Shown here in pieces: positions 48,679 to 58,476 of a stretch of DNA of 64,000 bases (its first letter is position 1; each line of letters opens with the position of its first letter). The notes under the pieces were generated by a model that was given only the letters and a program-made list of their open reading frames with translations, had not been told where the DNA came from and did not search any database. The position numbers were made by a program, and so were the translations under genes. The DNA is from Novosphingobium sp. PhB57 (GTDB lineage Bacteria; Pseudomonadota; Alphaproteobacteria; Sphingomonadales; Sphingomonadaceae): positions 310,001-374,000 of the forward strand of contig NZ_SMBO01000002.1 of assembly GCF_004342985.1 (NCBI RefSeq), read 5' to 3'.

Positions 48679-49860
48679 ATGCTTTCCCGTGTTTCTGCGT
48701 CATTGCCGCCGCTCGCTTCCTGGACTTCCGCGTTGATCGCCGCTCTGATCGGGTTCGGGGGCACCGTTGCCCTGGTGGTTCAGGCCATGCAGGCGCTGGG
48801 GGCCGAGGCCGGGCAGGTCGGCTCGGCAGTGACGGCGCTCTGCCTCGGCATTGCGGTGGCCGGGGCGATTCTCTCGCTGTGGACGCGCATGCCGGTGGTG
48901 CTGGCGTGGTCCACGCCGGGCGCGGCTCTGCTCGCCGCGAGCAACGGCGGCGCGGCCTGGCCGGTCGCGATCGGTGCCTTCATGGCGGCAGCGGCGCTGA
49001 TGTGCCTGCTGGGGCTGGTGCCCGCACTCGGCCGGCTGGCCGCGCGCATTCCCGCCTCGGTGGCGTCGGCCATGCTTGCAGGAGTGCTGCTGCCGTTCTG
49101 CCTCCAGCTGTTCCGCACCCTGGAAACCGACGCGCTGCTGGTCGTGGTCCTGCTGCTGGTCTTCGTCATCGCCCGACAGCGTTTTCCGCTCTATGCCTTG
49201 CTGCTGGTGCTCGTCTCGGGCGTGGCGGTCGTACTGACGCGCGGTGATGTTGCCGGATTCGCGCCTCGCTCGCTGATCGGCGGGCTGGAGCCGGTCATGC
49301 CCGCTTTCGACCTCAAGGCCGTGGCCAGCATCGGCGTTCCGCTGTTCCTCGTCACGCTGGTCTCGCAGAACCTGCCCGGCCTCGTCGTGCTGCGGACCGC
49401 CGGTTACGAGCCTCGGCCGCAGCCCCTGCTGCTGGGCACGGGGCTGGCGACGATGCTGCTTGCGCCGTTCGGCGCTCACGGCGTCAACCTGGCGGCCATC
49501 ACCGCGGCGATCTGCACCAGCTCCGACGCTCACCCGGATCAGGCGCGCCGCTGGACGGTGGGGTTGATCTACGCCGGATTCTACCTGGCCCTGGCGCTGT
49601 TCTCCGCGCCGCTCGTGCAGTTTTTCCTGACCATGCCCAAGGCCTCCATCGCCGCGTTCACCGGCATTGCCCTGATCGCGCCGCTGTCGGGGGCGGTCGA
49701 GAACATGCTCATCGAGAAGACCGAGCGCGATGCCGCGATCCTGACTTTCGCGGCGACGGCGTCCGGCGTTTCGTTGCTCGGCATCGGCTCGGCGTTCTGG
49801 GGGCTGCTGGCCGGCTTTGCGGCCCTGGCGGCCAAGGCGGTTTTCGCGCGCCGAAATTGA
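48679..49860 (+). CDS. BenE-family benzoate/proton symporter-like transporter
   Basis: A 393-residue membrane protein of about 11-12 helices. BenE marks: FGGTVALVVQAMQALGA, VVLAWSTPGAALLA, FLVTLVSQNLPGLVVLRTAGYEP and FGAHGVNLAAITAAICT. The family imports benzoate with protons; no benzoate-degradation genes are nearby, so the actual substrate is open. ATG 48679 is chosen over the longer upstream frame. The gltX gene begins 32 bp downstream. Confidence 0.88.
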   Translation: MLSRVSASLPPLASWTSALIAALIGFGGTVALVVQAMQALGAEAGQVGSAVTALCLGIAVAGAILSLWTRMPVVLAWSTPGAALLAASNGGAAWPVAIGAFMAAAALMCLLGLVPALGRLAARIPASVASAMLAGVLLPFCLQLFRTLETDALLVVVLLLVFVIARQRFPLYALLLVLVSGVAVVLTRGDVAGFAPRSLIGGLEPVMPAFDLKAVASIGVPLFLVTLVSQNLPGLVVLRTAGYEPRPQPLLLGTGLATMLLAPFGAHGVNLAAITAAICTSSDAHPDQARRWTVGLIYAGFYLALALFSAPLVQFFLTMPKASIAAFTGIALIAPLSGAVENMLIEKTERDAAILTFAATASGVSLLGIGSAFWGLLAGFAALAAKAVFARRN

Positions 49861-49892
49861 CCTCCCGGCCGGCCCGCCGTAACGCGCGGGAC

Positions 49893-51242
49893 ATGACCGT
49901 AACCCGCTTCGCTCCCTCGCCCACCGGGCACCTCCACGTCGGCAACATCCGCACGGCGCTGCACAACTGGCTGCTGGCACGAAAGGGTGCCGAGGGGCAG
50001 GCGGGCGGCCGGTTCCTGCTGCGCATCGACGACACCGACGCCGCGCGCTCGAAGGAGGAATATGTCGAGGGCATCCGCGCCGACTTGTCCTGGCTCGGCA
50101 TCGCGTGGAGCGGCGAGGAGCGCCAGTCGGCCCGTTTCGCGCTTTACGAGCGGGAATTCGAGAAGCTGAAGGCCGCCGGGCGCGTCTATCCTTGCTGGGA
50201 AACGCCGCAGGAACTGGAGCTGAAGCGCAAGGTCCTTCTCGGCCGCGGCCTGCCGCCGATCTACGATCGCGGCGCCCTGGTCTTGTCCGAAGCGGAGAAG
50301 GCGGCGCGAATCGCCAGCGGCGACCTGCCGCACTGGCGCTTCCTGCTCGACCGGGACGAACCCATCGTCTGGGAAGATGGCATTCGCGGCCCCCAGAAGT
50401 TCGATGCCGCGCAGATGAGCGACCCGGTGATTCGCCGCGCCGACGGTTCCTGGCTCTACATGCTGCCCTCGGCCATCGACGACGTGGACATGGGCGTCAC
50501 CCAGATCCTGCGCGGCGAGGATCACGTTTCCAACACCGCGGCGCAGGTCCAGATGTTCACCGCGCTCGGCGCGCCGGTCCCCGCTTTTGCGCACGAGGCG
50601 CTGCTGGTGGGCACCGAAGGCAAGCTGTCCAAGCGCCTCGGCTCGCTGGGTGTCGCGCATTTCCGGGAAATCGGCATCGAGCCGCAGGCCGTCGTGGCGC
50701 TGCTCGTGCGCCTTGGCACCAGCGATCCGGTCGATCCCGCGCTGGATGCGGAAGCACTGGCGGCGGCCTTCGATCTTTCCCGCTTCGGACGCGCGCCCGC
50801 CCGTTTCGACGAGGTGGAACTGCAGCGGGTCAATGCCGCCGTGGTCCATGCGCTGCCTTTCGAGGCCGTCTCCGACCGGCTCCCGGATGAAATGGACGCC
50901 GGGGCGTGGGAAACGATTCGCCCCAACCTGTCATATGTCCACGAGGCGGCCGACTGGTGGACCGTCGTGATCGGCCCGATCGAGGCGCCCACGCTGGCCG
51001 GGGAAGACCGCGCCTATCTGGCCGAGGCCGTCGCCGTACTGTCGAAGCTCGAATGGAGCGACGGGGTGTGGAAGGCGCTGACCGGGGCGCTCAAGGATGC
51101 CACCGGGCGCAAGGGCAAGGGGCTGTTCCTGCCGCTGCGCCTGGCGTTGACGGGGATGGAGCATGGACCCGACATGGGCGCGCTCCTGCCGCTGATCGGG
51201 CGCGAAGAGGCTCTGGCGCGGCTCAAGGTCGTGGCGGGCTAG
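49893..51242 (+). CDS. gltX: Glutamate--tRNA ligase
   Basis: A 449-residue class I aminoacyl-tRNA synthetase that charges glutamate on tRNA-Glu. HIGH motif: RFAPSPTGHLHVGNIR; KMSKS motif: KLSKRLG. The C-terminal anticodon-binding helices are present (about 320-449), so it is not the short tRNA-queuosine GluQ. Many alphaproteobacteria have two GltX paralogues, one of which may also misacylate tRNA-Gln for amidation; whether this is one of such a pair cannot be told from the window. ATG 49893 is the natural start. Confidence 0.94.
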   Translation: MTVTRFAPSPTGHLHVGNIRTALHNWLLARKGAEGQAGGRFLLRIDDTDAARSKEEYVEGIRADLSWLGIAWSGEERQSARFALYEREFEKLKAAGRVYPCWETPQELELKRKVLLGRGLPPIYDRGALVLSEAEKAARIASGDLPHWRFLLDRDEPIVWEDGIRGPQKFDAAQMSDPVIRRADGSWLYMLPSAIDDVDMGVTQILRGEDHVSNTAAQVQMFTALGAPVPAFAHEALLVGTEGKLSKRLGSLGVAHFREIGIEPQAVVALLVRLGTSDPVDPALDAEALAAAFDLSRFGRAPARFDEVELQRVNAAVVHALPFEAVSDRLPDEMDAGAWETIRPNLSYVHEAADWWTVVIGPIEAPTLAGEDRAYLAEAVAVLSKLEWSDGVWKALTGALKDATGRKGKGLFLPLRLALTGMEHGPDMGALLPLIGREEALARLKVVAG

Positions 51243-51251
51243 AGAAATAAA

Positions 51252-51282
51252 GAGGGTCTGGGGGATGATCCCCCAGACCCTC
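51252..51282. terminator. Terminator hairpin between convergent gltX and 3-HB dehydrogenase
   Basis: GAGGGTCTGGGGGA, 3-nt loop, TCCCCCAGACCCTC: a 14-bp perfect stem. On the minus strand it is followed by TTTATTT, giving a terminator for the 3-hydroxybutyrate dehydrogenase unit. Confidence 0.85.
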
Positions 51283-51327
51283 GGAATGGGTTCGCCGCGC
51301 GCCGCCTGACGCGGTGCGCTTCTTGCC

Positions 51328-52110
51328 TTACTCCATGAACCATCCGTGGCTCGCCACCAGCGACTGCCCGGTGAGCGCGTTGGTCTGGAACCCTGCGAAG
51401 AACAGCGCGACTTCGGCGATGTCGTCCACGGTGGTGAATTCGCCGTCGACGGTCTGGCCCAGCATCACCCGGCTGACGACTTCGTCCTCGGAAATGCCGA
51501 GTTCCTTGGCCTGCTCGGGGATCTGCTTGTCCACCAGGGGCGTGCGCACGAAGCCGGGGCAGATCACGTTCGAACGGACGCCCTTCTTGCCGCCTTCCTT
51601 GGCGATCACGCGCGCCAGGCCGAGCAAGCCGTGCTTGGCGGTGACATAGGCGGATTTCAGCGGGCTCGCTTCCTTCGAATGGACCGAACCCATGAAGATG
51701 ATCGAACCGGAATTCTGCGCATACATGTGCGGCAGCACGGCCTTGGAGGTGAGGAAGGCGCCGTCGAGGTGGATGGCCAGCATCTTCTTCCAGTCGGAGA
51801 AGGCGAACTGGTCCACCGGATTGACGATCTGGATGCCGGCATTGGAAACCAGCACGTCCACGGTGCCCCAGGCCTCTACCACCTTGGCGACGCCGGCATT
51901 CACCTGATCCTCGCTGGTCACGTCCATGGCGACGGCGAGGGCGGCAGTGCCGTACCTGGCTTCGATCTCGTCGGCCGCCTTCTGCGCGGCGTCTATGTTG
52001 AGGTCGGCGATAGCCACTTTCCCGCCCTCGGCCGCGTACTTGTGGGCGATGGCATTGCCGATTCCGCTGGCGGCGCCAGTGACGATGCAGGCCTTGTCCT
52101 TCAGTTTCAT
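51328..52110 (-). CDS. bdhA: 3-hydroxybutyrate dehydrogenase
   Basis: A 260-residue NAD-dependent SDR that oxidises D-3-hydroxybutyrate to acetoacetate. TGAASGIG cofactor motif, LVSNAGIQ, catalytic Ser in [16 protein letters not shown] active site and [17 protein letters not shown] match the BdhA type. ATG 52110 has GAGGAG upstream. It follows the patatin-like gene after 4 bp, so lipase or depolymerase action and monomer oxidation may be coupled in PHB or lipid use (inference). Confidence 0.94.
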   Translation of the reverse strand: MKLKDKACIVTGAASGIGNAIAHKYAAEGGKVAIADLNIDAAQKAADEIEARYGTAALAVAMDVTSEDQVNAGVAKVVEAWGTVDVLVSNAGIQIVNPVDQFAFSDWKKMLAIHLDGAFLTSKAVLPHMYAQNSGSIIFMGSVHSKEASPLKSAYVTAKHGLLGLARVIAKEGGKKGVRSNVICPGFVRTPLVDKQIPEQAKELGISEDEVVSRVMLGQTVDGEFTTVDDIAEVALFFAGFQTNALTGQSLVASHGWFME

Positions 52111-52114
52111 CTAC

Positions 52115-53305
52115 CTACTCCTCGTTGTTCGATCCCTGGGGGTGCCTGGGCCGGCGCTTGCCTGCGAGGTCGAACGTCATGATTTCGTCGGGCTTGAGGC
52201 GGCGTCCGGTCCAGCGGCCGTCACGCAGGGAAAAATGCGCGTCCGCCTTGCCGGCTTCCCAGTGCTCGGTCACCGTCATGCGCGAGAACTCGTAGTCCTT
52301 CGACATGGTTTCATAGCCGCGCGGGCGGTTGATGAGGTGGAGGACCGCCACCGCGCCGGCGGGGCGGCAGCCCAGCAACTGGCGCAAGTCCGGGTCGTCC
52401 TGCAGTTCGGGCGGCAGCTTGTGGCAAAGCCGCTGAGCGGCAGCGCGCATGTCCTGGAGGCGCTTGGACAAGTCCGTGTTCAGGCGCGTGCGGCTGGAGA
52501 AGCGGATGTCCTTCTCGCGCTGGGCGATGTCGGCCATGGTCTTGGGCACCGCCCCGCGCGAGGGGAAGAGGTCGACCTGGAACACCGTCATTTCGCAAGG
52601 GCTGCGATTGTCGAGCACGTATTGCAGCGGCGTGTTGGAGACGAGGCCGCCGTCCCAGTACCACTCGCCGTCGATCTCCACCGGGGGGAAGCCGGGAGGC
52701 AGGGCGCCGCTGGCCATGATATGCTCGGGGCCAATCTTGCGGTCGCTGGCGCCGGATCCCCTGGCATTGTCGAAATAGGCGAAGTTGCCCGTCATCATGT
52801 TCACGGCGCCGACCGAGAAGCGGGTCTCGCCGTGGTTGATGCGGTCGAAATCGACGAGGTCGAGCAGGGTCTGCCGCAAGGGGGTGGTGTCGTAGAAGCT
52901 GAGACGGCCGATTTCGTCAGGCCATTCCGGCAGAGGCGTGGGAATGCGCGGCGTGAAGAAGCCGGGGACGCCGAACGTCGCGGCCCAGGCGGCCGCAGTC
53001 TCGTTGAAGGCGCGGCGGGCGAAGCCGTTGCCCACGTCCAGCCGGTAGAGCAGCTCGTGGCTTACCCCGTCCCAGAAGCTGCGCAGTTTGCCGACCCGCT
53101 CTTCGGGCGCGTTGCCGGCGATGATTGCCGCGTTGATCGCGCCGATCGAGATGCCGGCCACCCAATCCGGCGCGTGGCCCTCTGCGGCCAGCGCCTCGTA
53201 GACACCGGCCTGGTAGGCCCCGAGAGCGCCCCCGCCCTGCAGGACGAGCACCGACTGCGGGGCGTCGGAAGACGAAGACGAAACGGCAGCGCTTTCGGCA
53301 TTCAT
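52115..53305 (-). CDS. Patatin-like phospholipase with DUF3734 domain
   Basis: A 396-residue hydrolase. The oxyanion motif is LQGGGALGAYQAG, the nucleophile elbow GISIGAINAA (GxSxG) and the dyad Asp is in WDGGLVSN. The C-terminal third (about 260-390) is the DUF3734 extension. No signal peptide: the N-terminus is Ser/Ala-rich, so it is cytoplasmic. The start is ATG 53305 with AGGA 9 nt upstream; ATG 53323 is possible. It overlaps neither neighbour and is 4 bp upstream of bdhA, a pairing seen in alphaproteobacteria, consistent with a PHB depolymerase-like role that is not proven. Confidence 0.9.
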   Translation of the reverse strand: MNAESAAVSSSSSDAPQSVLVLQGGGALGAYQAGVYEALAAEGHAPDWVAGISIGAINAAIIAGNAPEERVGKLRSFWDGVSHELLYRLDVGNGFARRAFNETAAAWAATFGVPGFFTPRIPTPLPEWPDEIGRLSFYDTTPLRQTLLDLVDFDRINHGETRFSVGAVNMMTGNFAYFDNARGSGASDRKIGPEHIMASGALPPGFPPVEIDGEWYWDGGLVSNTPLQYVLDNRSPCEMTVFQVDLFPSRGAVPKTMADIAQREKDIRFSSRTRLNTDLSKRLQDMRAAAQRLCHKLPPELQDDPDLRQLLGCRPAGAVAVLHLINRPRGYETMSKDYEFSRMTVTEHWEAGKADAHFSLRDGRWTGRRLKPDEIMTFDLAGKRRPRHPQGSNNEE

Positions 53306-53410
53306 GGGCAGGGTCCTGCGCATGGGGATGTTGCGATGCAACAAGTGGGACCGTTGGGCCGGGCTTTCAATAGTTTATTCGGGGAGGATCTGGTGAGCGC
53401 CGCAACCTCG

Positions 53411-56161
53411 TCACGCCGCCACTTCGCTCAGGCTCCCTTCGCTCGCCGCTTCGAGCAGGCGGCGCTCCAGGGCCTTGATCCGGCTGGATGACGTCAGTTT
53501 CTCGCCGAGCAGATCGGTGACGTAGAAGGTATCCGCCGCGCGCTCGCCATACGTGGCGATGTGTGCGGAGTGGACCATGAGCTTCGATTCGAACAGCGCA
53601 TGGGCCAGCCGGTTGAGCAGCGCCGGACGGTCGCGGGCGTTCACTTCCACCACGGTGAGGCGGTTGGAGGCCTTGTTGTCCACCAGCACGCGCGGGCGCA
53701 CGTCGAAGGCATCGGCGCGGGGCCGCGCATCGGGACGGGCCACGAGTTGCGGCAGGATCTTGATGCGGTTGGCCAGCGCGTTCTCGATCGAGGAGCGCAG
53801 GCGGGCGAGCTGGGTCTCTTCCATGAAGGGCCGGCTGAGCGGGTCCTGCACCAGGAAGTTGTCCACCGCGCGGCCGGTGCGCGTCGTGTGGATGCGGGCA
53901 TCGATGATGTTGCCGCCGGCCAGGTGGATGCCGCCGGCGATGCGGTAGAACAGGCCGGGATGGTCCGAGGCGATGACGGTGACGAGCGTCGCGCCGCGCG
54001 CCGGATAGTACTCGGTCGCGATCGAAAGCGGCTCTTCCTGCGAGGCGTGGAACTGCGCCAGGTTCTTGATGATGACGTCTTCGGGTTCGGCGATCCAGTA
54101 GGCGTCGGCGAACTGGGTGCCGAGTTCGTCGACCAGCGCGGCATTCTCGGCGGCGCTGTCGGCGACGATGGCCTTCTTGGCGGCCACGCGCTTTTCGCGG
54201 CCGAACTCGACGTGGCCAAGGCGCAGGCGTTCCTCGGTGGCACCGTAGAGTTCGCCGATGAGCTGGCGCTTCCATGAATTCCAGGTGCCGGGCCCCACCG
54301 CGCGAATGTCGACGATGGTGAGGAGCGTCAGCTGGCGCAGGCGGTCCACCGATTGCACGAGTTCGACGAAATCGGTGATCGTCTTGGCGTCGGACAAGTC
54401 GCGCTTGAAGGCGGTGGCGGACAGGATGAGGTGGTGCAGCACCAGCCAGGACACCAGTTCGGTCTCCTCCTCGTCCAGCCCGAAGCGCGGGCAGAGCTTC
54501 AGCGCGATCTCGGCGCCGATCTCGGAGTGGTCGCCCCCGCGGCCCTTGGCGATGTCATGCAGCAGCACCGAGGCATAGAGCGCGCGGCGCGAGCGGACCT
54601 TGTGGATGATCTCGTGGCTGAGCGGATGGTCCTGCTTCAGCTCGCCCTTCTCGATGCGGGCGAGCAGCCCGATGGCGCGGATGGTGTGTTCGTCCACCGT
54701 GTAGTGGTGGTACATGTCGAACTGCATCTGCGCGTTCACGCGGCCGAATTCGGTGACGAAACGGCCGAAGACGCCCGCCTCGTTGAACGAGCGCAGCGCC
54801 ACTTCGGGATTGTTGCGGCTGGTGAGCAGTTCCATGAACAGCTCGTTGGCGCGCGGGTCGCGGCGCACGTCCTCGCGAATGAGGGCGGCATCGCGCGATA
54901 CCAGGCGCATGGTCTCGGGATGGATCTCCAGGCCTTCGCGGTCGGCGATGACGAAGATCTCGATCAGGCGCACGGGATCGGCCTCGAACCAGGTCTCGCC
55001 CGGCGCCATGATGCGGCCGCCGAAGACCTTGTAGCCCTTCAGCGTGCGCGGACGGGCGCGGAAGCCCGCCAGCAGCCCGCGCGGCTGGCGCTTGGCGAAC
55101 TGGTCGTCGAGCTGGGCCAGGAACACGCCGGTGAGGGTGCCGACCATCTTCGCCTGGAGGAAGAACATCTGCATGAACCGCTCGACCGCGCTCTTTCCGG
55201 GGCGGTCGGAATAGTTCATCCGCGCCGCGACCTCGCGCTGAAGGTCGAAAGTCAGGCGGTCCTCGGCGCGGCGGGTGATCGTGTGGAGGTGGCAGCGCAC
55301 CGCCCAGAAGAAGTTCTCGGCCCGGCGGAAGGCGCGGTATTCCTTGTGAGTGAGCAGGCCCACGTCCACCAGTTCGCTGGGGTCGCGCACTTTGTGGATA
55401 TATTTGCCGATCCAGTAGAGCGTGTGCAGATCGCGCAGGCCCCCCTTGCCCTCCTTCACATTGGGTTCGACCACGTAGCGGCTGTCGCCCATGCGCTTGT
55501 GGCGTTCCTCGCGCTCGGCCAGCTTCTCGACCACGAACTGGCGCTCGGTCCCGGCGACGACATCCTTCCAGAACCGCGCGCGGACTTCCTCGTAGAGGTC
55601 CTGGTCGCCCCAGACATAGCGGCCTTCCAGCATGGCGGTGCGAATGGTGAGATCCGAGCGGCTCATGCGGACCATGTCGTCCACCGAGCGGCTGGAATGG
55701 CCGATCTTGAGCCCCAGGTCCCAGAGGAAATAGAGCATCGCCTCGATCACCTGCTCGCACCAGGCGGTCTGCTTGATCGGGGTGAGGAAGGCGAGATCGA
55801 CGTCGGAATGGGGCGCCATCTCGCCGCGTCCATAGCCGCCCACGGCGATGATCGACAAGCGCTCGCCCTTGGAGCGGTTCATCGCCGGATAGACGTGCGT
55901 GGAGACGTGATCGTGGATCACCCGCAGCAGCTGGTCGACCAGATAGGCCTGCGCTTCGGCCACCTCGTGCCCGGCGGAGGGCTTTTCCACGAGGCGGCGG
56001 GCGATTTCGGCCCGGCCCTGCTCCAGCGCCTCGCGCAGGAGTTCGACCACCTGCTTGCGGCCCTTGGCGGCCCCCGGACCGGCAACGACGGCTTCGATGG
56101 CCTCGACCAGCGCGCGGCGGTCGATCACGGAACGGGGCGAGGGAATGCGGATTACGCTCAT
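53411..56161 (-). CDS. glnD: PII uridylyltransferase/uridylyl-removing enzyme
   Basis: A 916-residue nitrogen sensor that modifies PII proteins according to glutamine. The N-terminal nucleotidyltransferase has GGYGRGEMAPHSDVDLAFL with the catalytic aspartates; the HD phosphohydrolase domain has ASVLLHDIAKGRGGDHSEIGAEI; and two C-terminal ACT domains (about 705-790 and 820-900) bind glutamine. Length is the family norm. It is divergent from lgt with 232 bp between. Confidence 0.96.
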   Translation of the reverse strand: MSVIRIPSPRSVIDRRALVEAIEAVVAGPGAAKGRKQVVELLREALEQGRAEIARRLVEKPSAGHEVAEAQAYLVDQLLRVIHDHVSTHVYPAMNRSKGERLSIIAVGGYGRGEMAPHSDVDLAFLTPIKQTAWCEQVIEAMLYFLWDLGLKIGHSSRSVDDMVRMSRSDLTIRTAMLEGRYVWGDQDLYEEVRARFWKDVVAGTERQFVVEKLAEREERHKRMGDSRYVVEPNVKEGKGGLRDLHTLYWIGKYIHKVRDPSELVDVGLLTHKEYRAFRRAENFFWAVRCHLHTITRRAEDRLTFDLQREVAARMNYSDRPGKSAVERFMQMFFLQAKMVGTLTGVFLAQLDDQFAKRQPRGLLAGFRARPRTLKGYKVFGGRIMAPGETWFEADPVRLIEIFVIADREGLEIHPETMRLVSRDAALIREDVRRDPRANELFMELLTSRNNPEVALRSFNEAGVFGRFVTEFGRVNAQMQFDMYHHYTVDEHTIRAIGLLARIEKGELKQDHPLSHEIIHKVRSRRALYASVLLHDIAKGRGGDHSEIGAEIALKLCPRFGLDEEETELVSWLVLHHLILSATAFKRDLSDAKTITDFVELVQSVDRLRQLTLLTIVDIRAVGPGTWNSWKRQLIGELYGATEERLRLGHVEFGREKRVAAKKAIVADSAAENAALVDELGTQFADAYWIAEPEDVIIKNLAQFHASQEEPLSIATEYYPARGATLVTVIASDHPGLFYRIAGGIHLAGGNIIDARIHTTRTGRAVDNFLVQDPLSRPFMEETQLARLRSSIENALANRIKILPQLVARPDARPRADAFDVRPRVLVDNKASNRLTVVEVNARDRPALLNRLAHALFESKLMVHSAHIATYGERAADTFYVTDLLGEKLTSSSRIKALERRLLEAASEGSLSEVAA

Positions 56162-56297
56162 GTCGGGCGATATCTAGACATTCAAAGGCTTGGGGGGAAC
56201 AGCGACGTGTCGCATCCAGCAGATTTTGCGGCGTCCTGGGGGCGGCGACGCAAAATCCGGCCTACCATCGCCCCGCAGCCTATGCCAGAAGGCGCAC

Positions 56298-56344
56298 AGC
56301 ACGGGCGCCCAGCACCGCTGCACAAGCACGGGCGCCCAGCACCG
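56298..56344. repeat. Two 20-bp direct repeats upstream of lgt
   Basis: AGCACGGGCGCCCAGCACCG occurs at 56298-56317 and again at 56325-56344, a 27-bp period, in the glnD/lgt intergenic region and about 50-95 bp before the lgt start. It includes the palindrome GGGCGCCC. Confidence 0.8.
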
Positions 56345-56393
56345 CCGAGGCCGTCCGGCCCGGCGACCTTACGAGATTTACGAGGTCGAGCAC

Positions 56394-57293
56394 TTGTCCC
56401 TGACAGCACTTGCCGCAGCCGCCGCCGCCGAAGTTCACCAGCCGATCTACTGGGTCAACCTGGGCCTCAAGAACTACCTGTTCCGGATCGGCAGCTTCGA
56501 GCTGCGCTGGTATTCGCTGGCCTATCTGGCGGGCATCATGCTCGGCTACTGGCACCTTTCGCGCATGATCAAGGCGCCCGGCGCGCCGCTGGCGCAGCGC
56601 CATGCCGACGACCTGTTCTTCTATTGCACGATCGGCATCATCCTGGGCGGCCGCCTGGGCTATGCGACGTTCTACACCGGCGGCGACACCGGCATTCCCA
56701 GCCTCTGGTCGGATCCGGGCGCGCTCCTGTCGCTGTGGCACGGCGGCATGAGCTTCCACGGCGGCCTGATCGGCGTGCTGCTGGCGATGGCCTGGGTATC
56801 CTGGCGCGGCAAGCTCGATTTCCTGCGAGTGGCGGACTATATCGCGGTCTGCGTGCCGTTCGGCATGATGTTCGGCCGCCTTGCCAACTTCGTGAACGGC
56901 GAACTCTGGGGCCGCGTGGTCACTAACCCGAACCTGCCCTGGGCCATGGTCTTCCCCGATGCCGGCCCGCTGCCGCGCCATCCCAGCCAGCTCTATGAAG
57001 CCGGCCTGGAAGGCCTGGCGATGATCGTCATCATGCTCACCCTGTTCTGGAAGACGCGGGCACGGTTCCGTCCGGGCCTGCTGGTCGGCGTGTTCACCAC
57101 CGGCATCGCCTGCGCGCGCTTCACCGTGGAGTTCTTCCGCGAGCCCGACGCCCAGCTTCAGGACTTCGCCGCGCGCACCGGCCTGTCGATGGGCCAGTGG
57201 CTGACGATCCCGCTGATCCTGCTCGGCCTGCTGCTGGTCGCCCGCGCCCTGGCGAAGCCGGCGCTGGCCACCGTCCGTCCGGTCACCGCCTGA
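56394..57293 (+). CDS. lgt: Prolipoprotein diacylglyceryl transferase
   Basis: A 299-residue inner-membrane enzyme that adds diacylglycerol to the lipobox Cys of prolipoproteins. Seven membrane helices; the Lgt signature GRLANFVNGELWGR, the essential HGG (WHGGMSFHGGLIG) and HPSQLYEAGLEG are present. The best start is TTG 56394 (LSLTALAAAAAAEVHQPIYW) with GAGG upstream; no ATG or GTG lies in this frame before the conserved region. It heads a unit with midA 10 bp downstream. Its substrates in this window include the lipoproteins at 47382, 59099 and 63385. Confidence 0.94.
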   Translation: MSLTALAAAAAAEVHQPIYWVNLGLKNYLFRIGSFELRWYSLAYLAGIMLGYWHLSRMIKAPGAPLAQRHADDLFFYCTIGIILGGRLGYATFYTGGDTGIPSLWSDPGALLSLWHGGMSFHGGLIGVLLAMAWVSWRGKLDFLRVADYIAVCVPFGMMFGRLANFVNGELWGRVVTNPNLPWAMVFPDAGPLPRHPSQLYEAGLEGLAMIVIMLTLFWKTRARFRPGLLVGVFTTGIACARFTVEFFREPDAQLQDFAARTGLSMGQWLTIPLILLGLLLVARALAKPALATVRPVTA

Positions 57294-57303
57294 TCCCGGC
57301 GCG

Positions 57304-58371
57304 ATGACCGCAGACGATACCGGGGCGAGCGCCGAACCGCTCACGGCCATTTTCCGGCGCCTGATCGGGACTTACGGGCCGCTCTCCCTGCTGCACTACA
57401 TGGGCGAATCGAACGCCCGGTACTATGCCGACAAGGACCCGCTCGGCACGGCGGGGGACTTCATCACGGCCCCCGAAATCAGCCAGATGTTCGGCGAACT
57501 CGTCGGACTCTGGCTGGCCGACGTCTGGATGCGCGCGGGCAGCCCCGTGCCGGTCCATTATGTCGAGCTGGGTCCGGGCCGCGGCACCCTGGCGCGCGAC
57601 GCGCTGCGCACGATGAAACGCGTGGGCCTCGATCCGCAGGTGCATTTCGTCGAAAGCTCCCGCGCGCTCAAGGCGCTCCAGGCCCAGGCCGTGCCGCAGG
57701 CGCAATGGCACGACGACCTCGGCACCGTTCCCACCGACGTGCCGCTGCTGGTGGTCGGCAACGAATTCCTCGATGCCCTTCCGGTTCGCCAGCTGGTCAG
57801 GACGGCCAAGGGCTGGCGCGAACGCATGGTCGACTGGGCCGAGGACCGCTTCCGCCCGGTCGCGGGGGAAAAGCCGATGGACGCCGCGGTTCCGGGCGTG
57901 CTGGCCGATGCCGAAGAAGGCACGCTGCTGGAGACATGCCCCGGGGCCGCTGCAGTCATGCAGGAGCTTTCCGGGCGGCTTGCGAGCCAGGGCGGCGCAG
58001 CGCTGCTGATCGATTATGGCTATGCCGAGCCGCAGACCGGCTCGACGCTTCAGGCGCTGCGGGCCCATGCCAAGGTCGATCCCTTCACGGCCCCGGGCGA
58101 GGCTGACCTTACCTGTCTGGTGGACTTCGCCGTCCTGGCCGAGATCGCGGTGAAAGAGGGCGCGACATGGCAGGGCACCGTGACGCAGGGCGCCTTCCTG
58201 CGCGCCTTGGGGATCGATCTGCGCGCCGCCAAGCTGGCCGCCGCGGCGCCGCATCATGCCGATACTATTCAAAGGGCGAAGGATCGGCTTATCAGCGATG
58301 AGCAGATGGGAAGCCTGTTCAAGGTCATGGGCGTAAGCGGGCCGCAATGGCCGCAAGGCGCCGGATTCTAG
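57304..58371 (+). CDS. SAM-dependent methyltransferase, MidA/NDUFAF7 (DUF185) family
   Basis: A 355-residue protein of COG1565. Family marks are GDFITAPEISQMFGELVGLW, the SAM site VELGPGRGTLARD, and VGNEFLDALPVRQ. The eukaryotic member NDUFAF7 methylates an arginine in a complex I subunit; bacterial members probably methylate a protein arginine too. ATG 57304 is 10 bp after lgt. The role beside lgt is not explained by the sequence. Confidence 0.93.
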   Translation: MTADDTGASAEPLTAIFRRLIGTYGPLSLLHYMGESNARYYADKDPLGTAGDFITAPEISQMFGELVGLWLADVWMRAGSPVPVHYVELGPGRGTLARDALRTMKRVGLDPQVHFVESSRALKALQAQAVPQAQWHDDLGTVPTDVPLLVVGNEFLDALPVRQLVRTAKGWRERMVDWAEDRFRPVAGEKPMDAAVPGVLADAEEGTLLETCPGAAAVMQELSGRLASQGGAALLIDYGYAEPQTGSTLQALRAHAKVDPFTAPGEADLTCLVDFAVLAEIAVKEGATWQGTVTQGAFLRALGIDLRAAKLAAAAPHHADTIQRAKDRLISDEQMGSLFKVMGVSGPQWPQGAGF

Positions 58372-58476
58372 AACGCGGCAGTGCTTCGCAGGTCCGGCGA
58401 AGGGGGACGCCGGGCCGATGACGGCCGGGCCCGTCGCGGAGTAAGATCGGAACAGGGGTTCAACAGGGAAACGGTC

